Shown: positions 22,326 through 23,582 of the stretch, in pieces
Numbering within the stretch: the stretch's first letter is position 1
How the letters are laid out: every line of letters starts with the position of its first letter
Source: an uncultured Lachnospiraceae bacterium
Lineage (GTDB): Bacteria; Bacillota; Clostridia; Lachnospirales; Lachnospiraceae
Reading direction: 5' to 3'
DNA length: 23,582 bases
Assembly: GCA_934370915.1 (NCBI GenBank)
Contig: CAKRNI010000011.1
Span: forward strand, 1-23,582
Notes under the pieces: model-generated
Database searches by the model: none
What the model was told of the DNA's origin: nothing
The model's input: only the letters and a program-made list of their open reading frames with translations
Program-made: the position numbers and the translations under genes

Positions 22326-23285
22326 ATGAACGAAGTTTTAGAGAAGATCCAGAAAATTGGTATTGTTCCGGTTGTTGTACTTGACGATGCAAAGGACGCA
22401 GCACCGCTTGCAAAGGCACTTTGCGAGGGCGGTCTTCCGTGCGCTGAGGTTACATTCCGTACAGCTGCAGCAGAAGAGTCCATCCGTATTATGGCAAAAG
22501 AATTCCCGGAGATGTTAGTTGGCGCAGGTACTGTTCTTACAACTGAGCAGGTTGACCGTGCAGTAAACGCAGGCGCAAAATTCATCGTAAGCCCGGGCTT
22601 AAACCCGACCGTTGTTAAATACTGTGTAGATAAGGGAATTCCGGTAACTCCGGGTACTTCCAACCCGAGCGATGTTGAGATGGCTATCTCCCTTGGCCTT
22701 GATGTTGTTAAATTCTTCCCGGCTGAACAGGCTGGCGGAATCAACATGATCAAAGCTATGGCAGCTCCGTACACACAGATGAAATTCATGCCGACAGGCG
22801 GAATCAACGCTAAGAACATCAACTCCTACCTTGCATTCGACAAGATCCTTGCCTGCGGCGGAAGCTGGATGGTTAAGAAAGACCTCGTAGCTGCCGGTGA
22901 GTTCGATAAGATCCGCGACCTCACAAAGGAAGCTGTTCAGACAATGCTCGGCTTTGAGCTTGCTCATATCGGAATCAACTGCGACAGCGAGACAGAAGCT
23001 GAAAAGACTGCTGACGCATTCGACGGTCTGTTCGGATTCACAAAGAAAGTCGGCAACAGCTCCGTATTCGCAGGAACCGCTGTTGAGGCTATGAAGTCCA
23101 AGGGACTTGGCTCCAAGGGTCATATCGCCGTTGCTACAAACTCTGTAGTAAGAGCTAAGAACTACCTTGAGATGATGGGCTACAAGTTCAACGAAGAGTC
23201 CGCTAAGTTCAAAGGCGACAAGATGACAGCAATCTATCTCGCAGACGAGATCGGCGGCTTCGCAGTACATCTTGTACAGAAATAA
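22326..23285 (+). CDS. KDPG/KHG aldolase with C-terminal VOC domain
   Basis: The 319-residue protein joins two domains. Residues 1 to about 212 are a class I aldolase that splits 2-keto-3-deoxy-6-phosphogluconate into pyruvate and glyceraldehyde 3-phosphate. It shows EVTFRT (about 41-46), GAGTVLTTEQ (about 67), SPGLNP (about 89), GTSNPSDVE (about 109) and KFFPAEQAGG with the Schiff-base Lys (about 128), then MPTGGIN. Residues about 213-319 look like a VOC/glyoxalase-fold module (HIGINCDSETEAEKTADAF, GHIAVATNSVVRAKNYLEMMGY, FAVHLVQK) whose role is unknown. A typical Eda ends near 210 residues. AAGGAGA lies before ATG 22326. Codon use is markedly more biased than in the neighbours, suggesting high expression. 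It is followed by a probable KDG kinase gene. Confidence 0.93.
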   Translation: MNEVLEKIQKIGIVPVVVLDDAKDAAPLAKALCEGGLPCAEVTFRTAAAEESIRIMAKEFPEMLVGAGTVLTTEQVDRAVNAGAKFIVSPGLNPTVVKYCVDKGIPVTPGTSNPSDVEMAISLGLDVVKFFPAEQAGGINMIKAMAAPYTQMKFMPTGGINAKNINSYLAFDKILACGGSWMVKKDLVAAGEFDKIRDLTKEAVQTMLGFELAHIGINCDSETEAEKTADAFDGLFGFTKKVGNSSVFAGTAVEAMKSKGLGSKGHIAVATNSVVRAKNYLEMMGYKFNEESAKFKGDKMTAIYLADEIGGFAVHLVQK

Positions 23286-23312
23286 GTAAAATTGCACAGC
23301 GTGCAATTTTAC
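23286..23312 (+). other. Perfect 12-bp hairpin after the aldolase stop codon
   Basis: GTAAAATTGCAC (23286-23297) and GTGCAATTTTAC (23301-23312) with a 3-base loop directly follow the aldolase gene. There is no U-tract after it, so it is more likely an mRNA-stabilising or processing hairpin than a terminator. A second copy of its 3' arm sequence, GCGTAATTTTAC, near 23445 could form an alternative pairing. Confidence 0.55.
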
Positions 23313-23430
23313 GCTACGCAAACATAGCGCAGCGGAGTTCGCGGTTCCCGTCACGCTGTGCAAACGGAACAAAGTGAAGTTCGCACTTCCCGTTACGCTA
23401 CGCAAACGCAGCGGAGTTCGCGGTTCCCGT
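23310..23430 (+). repeat. Three imperfect tandem repeats of about 40 bp
   Basis: Units at about 23310-23351, 23352-23392 and 23393-23430 share the pattern ACGCT..GCAAAC, then AGTTCGC, then TTCCCGT. The first and third are identical over their first 14-15 bases and their last 23 bases (the 23-mer starts at 23329 and 23408). The middle copy is diverged. They fill the gap between the aldolase and kinase genes. Confidence 0.8.
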
Positions 23431-23550
23431 ATTATACGGCAAGCGTAATTTTACACCGTACGGGCTGGAAGGAAACGTGATTTGCGCTCTCCCCCAGCCC
23501 ACGCGGTTCATGACTATAAATCATATTATAAATATTTAAGGAGAATCCTC

Positions 23551-23582
23551 ATGTCCAAGAGAGTTATTACATTTGGTGAAAT
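23551..23582 (+). CDS. PfkB-type sugar kinase, probable 2-keto-3-deoxygluconate kinase (5' end only)
   Basis: ATG at 23551 follows AAGGAG by 7 bases and opens a frame reading MSKRVITFGE before the window ends. V-I-T-F-G-E is the usual first beta strand of PfkB/ribokinase-family sugar kinases. Directly after a KDPG aldolase gene, the best guess is KDG kinase (KdgK), which makes KDPG from 2-keto-3-deoxygluconate. Only ten residues are visible. Confidence 0.65.
   Translation, partial: MSKRVITFGE

Noticed and set aside
22599..23405. 268-codon frame antisense to the KDPG aldolase gene, with another at 22298-22822
   Set aside because: They arise from the strong codon bias of the aldolase gene on the other strand, which leaves few stops; the products have no recognisable family.
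23310..23430. The triplicated repeat as a CRISPR array
   Set aside because: Units are directly adjacent and imperfect, with no unique spacers and no cas genes nearby.

Overview
The window looks like a chromosomal segment of a gut-type Clostridia bacterium, most likely Lachnospiraceae. This rests on gene content: an rpsF-ssb-rpsR operon in Firmicutes order, a DUF951 protein, an Eis-like/DUF2156 pair, a KDPG aldolase carrying an extra C-terminal VOC domain, and a large secreted protein with choline-binding-type repeats and a Ser-Asn-Ala-rich N-terminus. The species cannot be named from sequence alone. AGGAGG-type ribosome binding sites and consensus sigma-A promoters occur throughout.

Layout. 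1-192 is the 3' end of a metallo-beta-lactamase-fold hydrolase. 336-1676 (-) is an AAA_14/DUF4143 ATPase whose promoter carries an array of TCACA/TGTGA repeats. 2013-3188 (-) is a DUF819 membrane protein with a long leader containing an intrinsic terminator. About 3190-9300 is AT-rich and accessory in character: a gene-poor 0.8 kb with terminators and possible ORF debris, then a ~1,670-residue cell-wall-binding surface protein gene (4001-9012, -) broken into two frames at a run of seven A residues, then a compact unassigned RNA candidate (9197-9293, +) with its own promoter and terminator.

9533-10721 (-) is rpsF-ssb-rpsR, with a candidate S6:S18 autoregulatory leader. 10962-14141 (-) is a complete tripartite tricarboxylate-type transporter (tctC-tctB-tctA) behind a strong promoter with an 11-bp inverted repeat. 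14315-15676 (-) is a neurotransmitter:sodium symporter, divergent from a LysR regulator (15956-16861, +); their shared control region has several CATAAG half-sites. 17087-17590 (+) is shikimate kinase. Then on the minus strand come a DUF951 protein, an aldo/keto reductase, a CobB-type sirtuin, and an Eis-like GNAT/DUF2156 pair. Finally 22326-23285 (+) is KDPG aldolase with a VOC domain, followed by a probable 2-keto-3-deoxygluconate kinase cut by the window edge, forming a 2-keto-3-deoxygluconate catabolic operon behind a consensus promoter.

Most of the window is ordinary core and metabolic genome. The places most worth a second look are the four-helix RNA candidate at 9197-9293, the single-base frame break in the surface protein (phase variation, programmed frameshift, decay or sequencing error), the repeat array in the ATPase promoter, the attenuator-like DUF819 leader, and the triplicated ~40-bp repeat between the two sugar-acid genes. 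No CRISPR array, insertion sequence, rRNA or tRNA was recognised.
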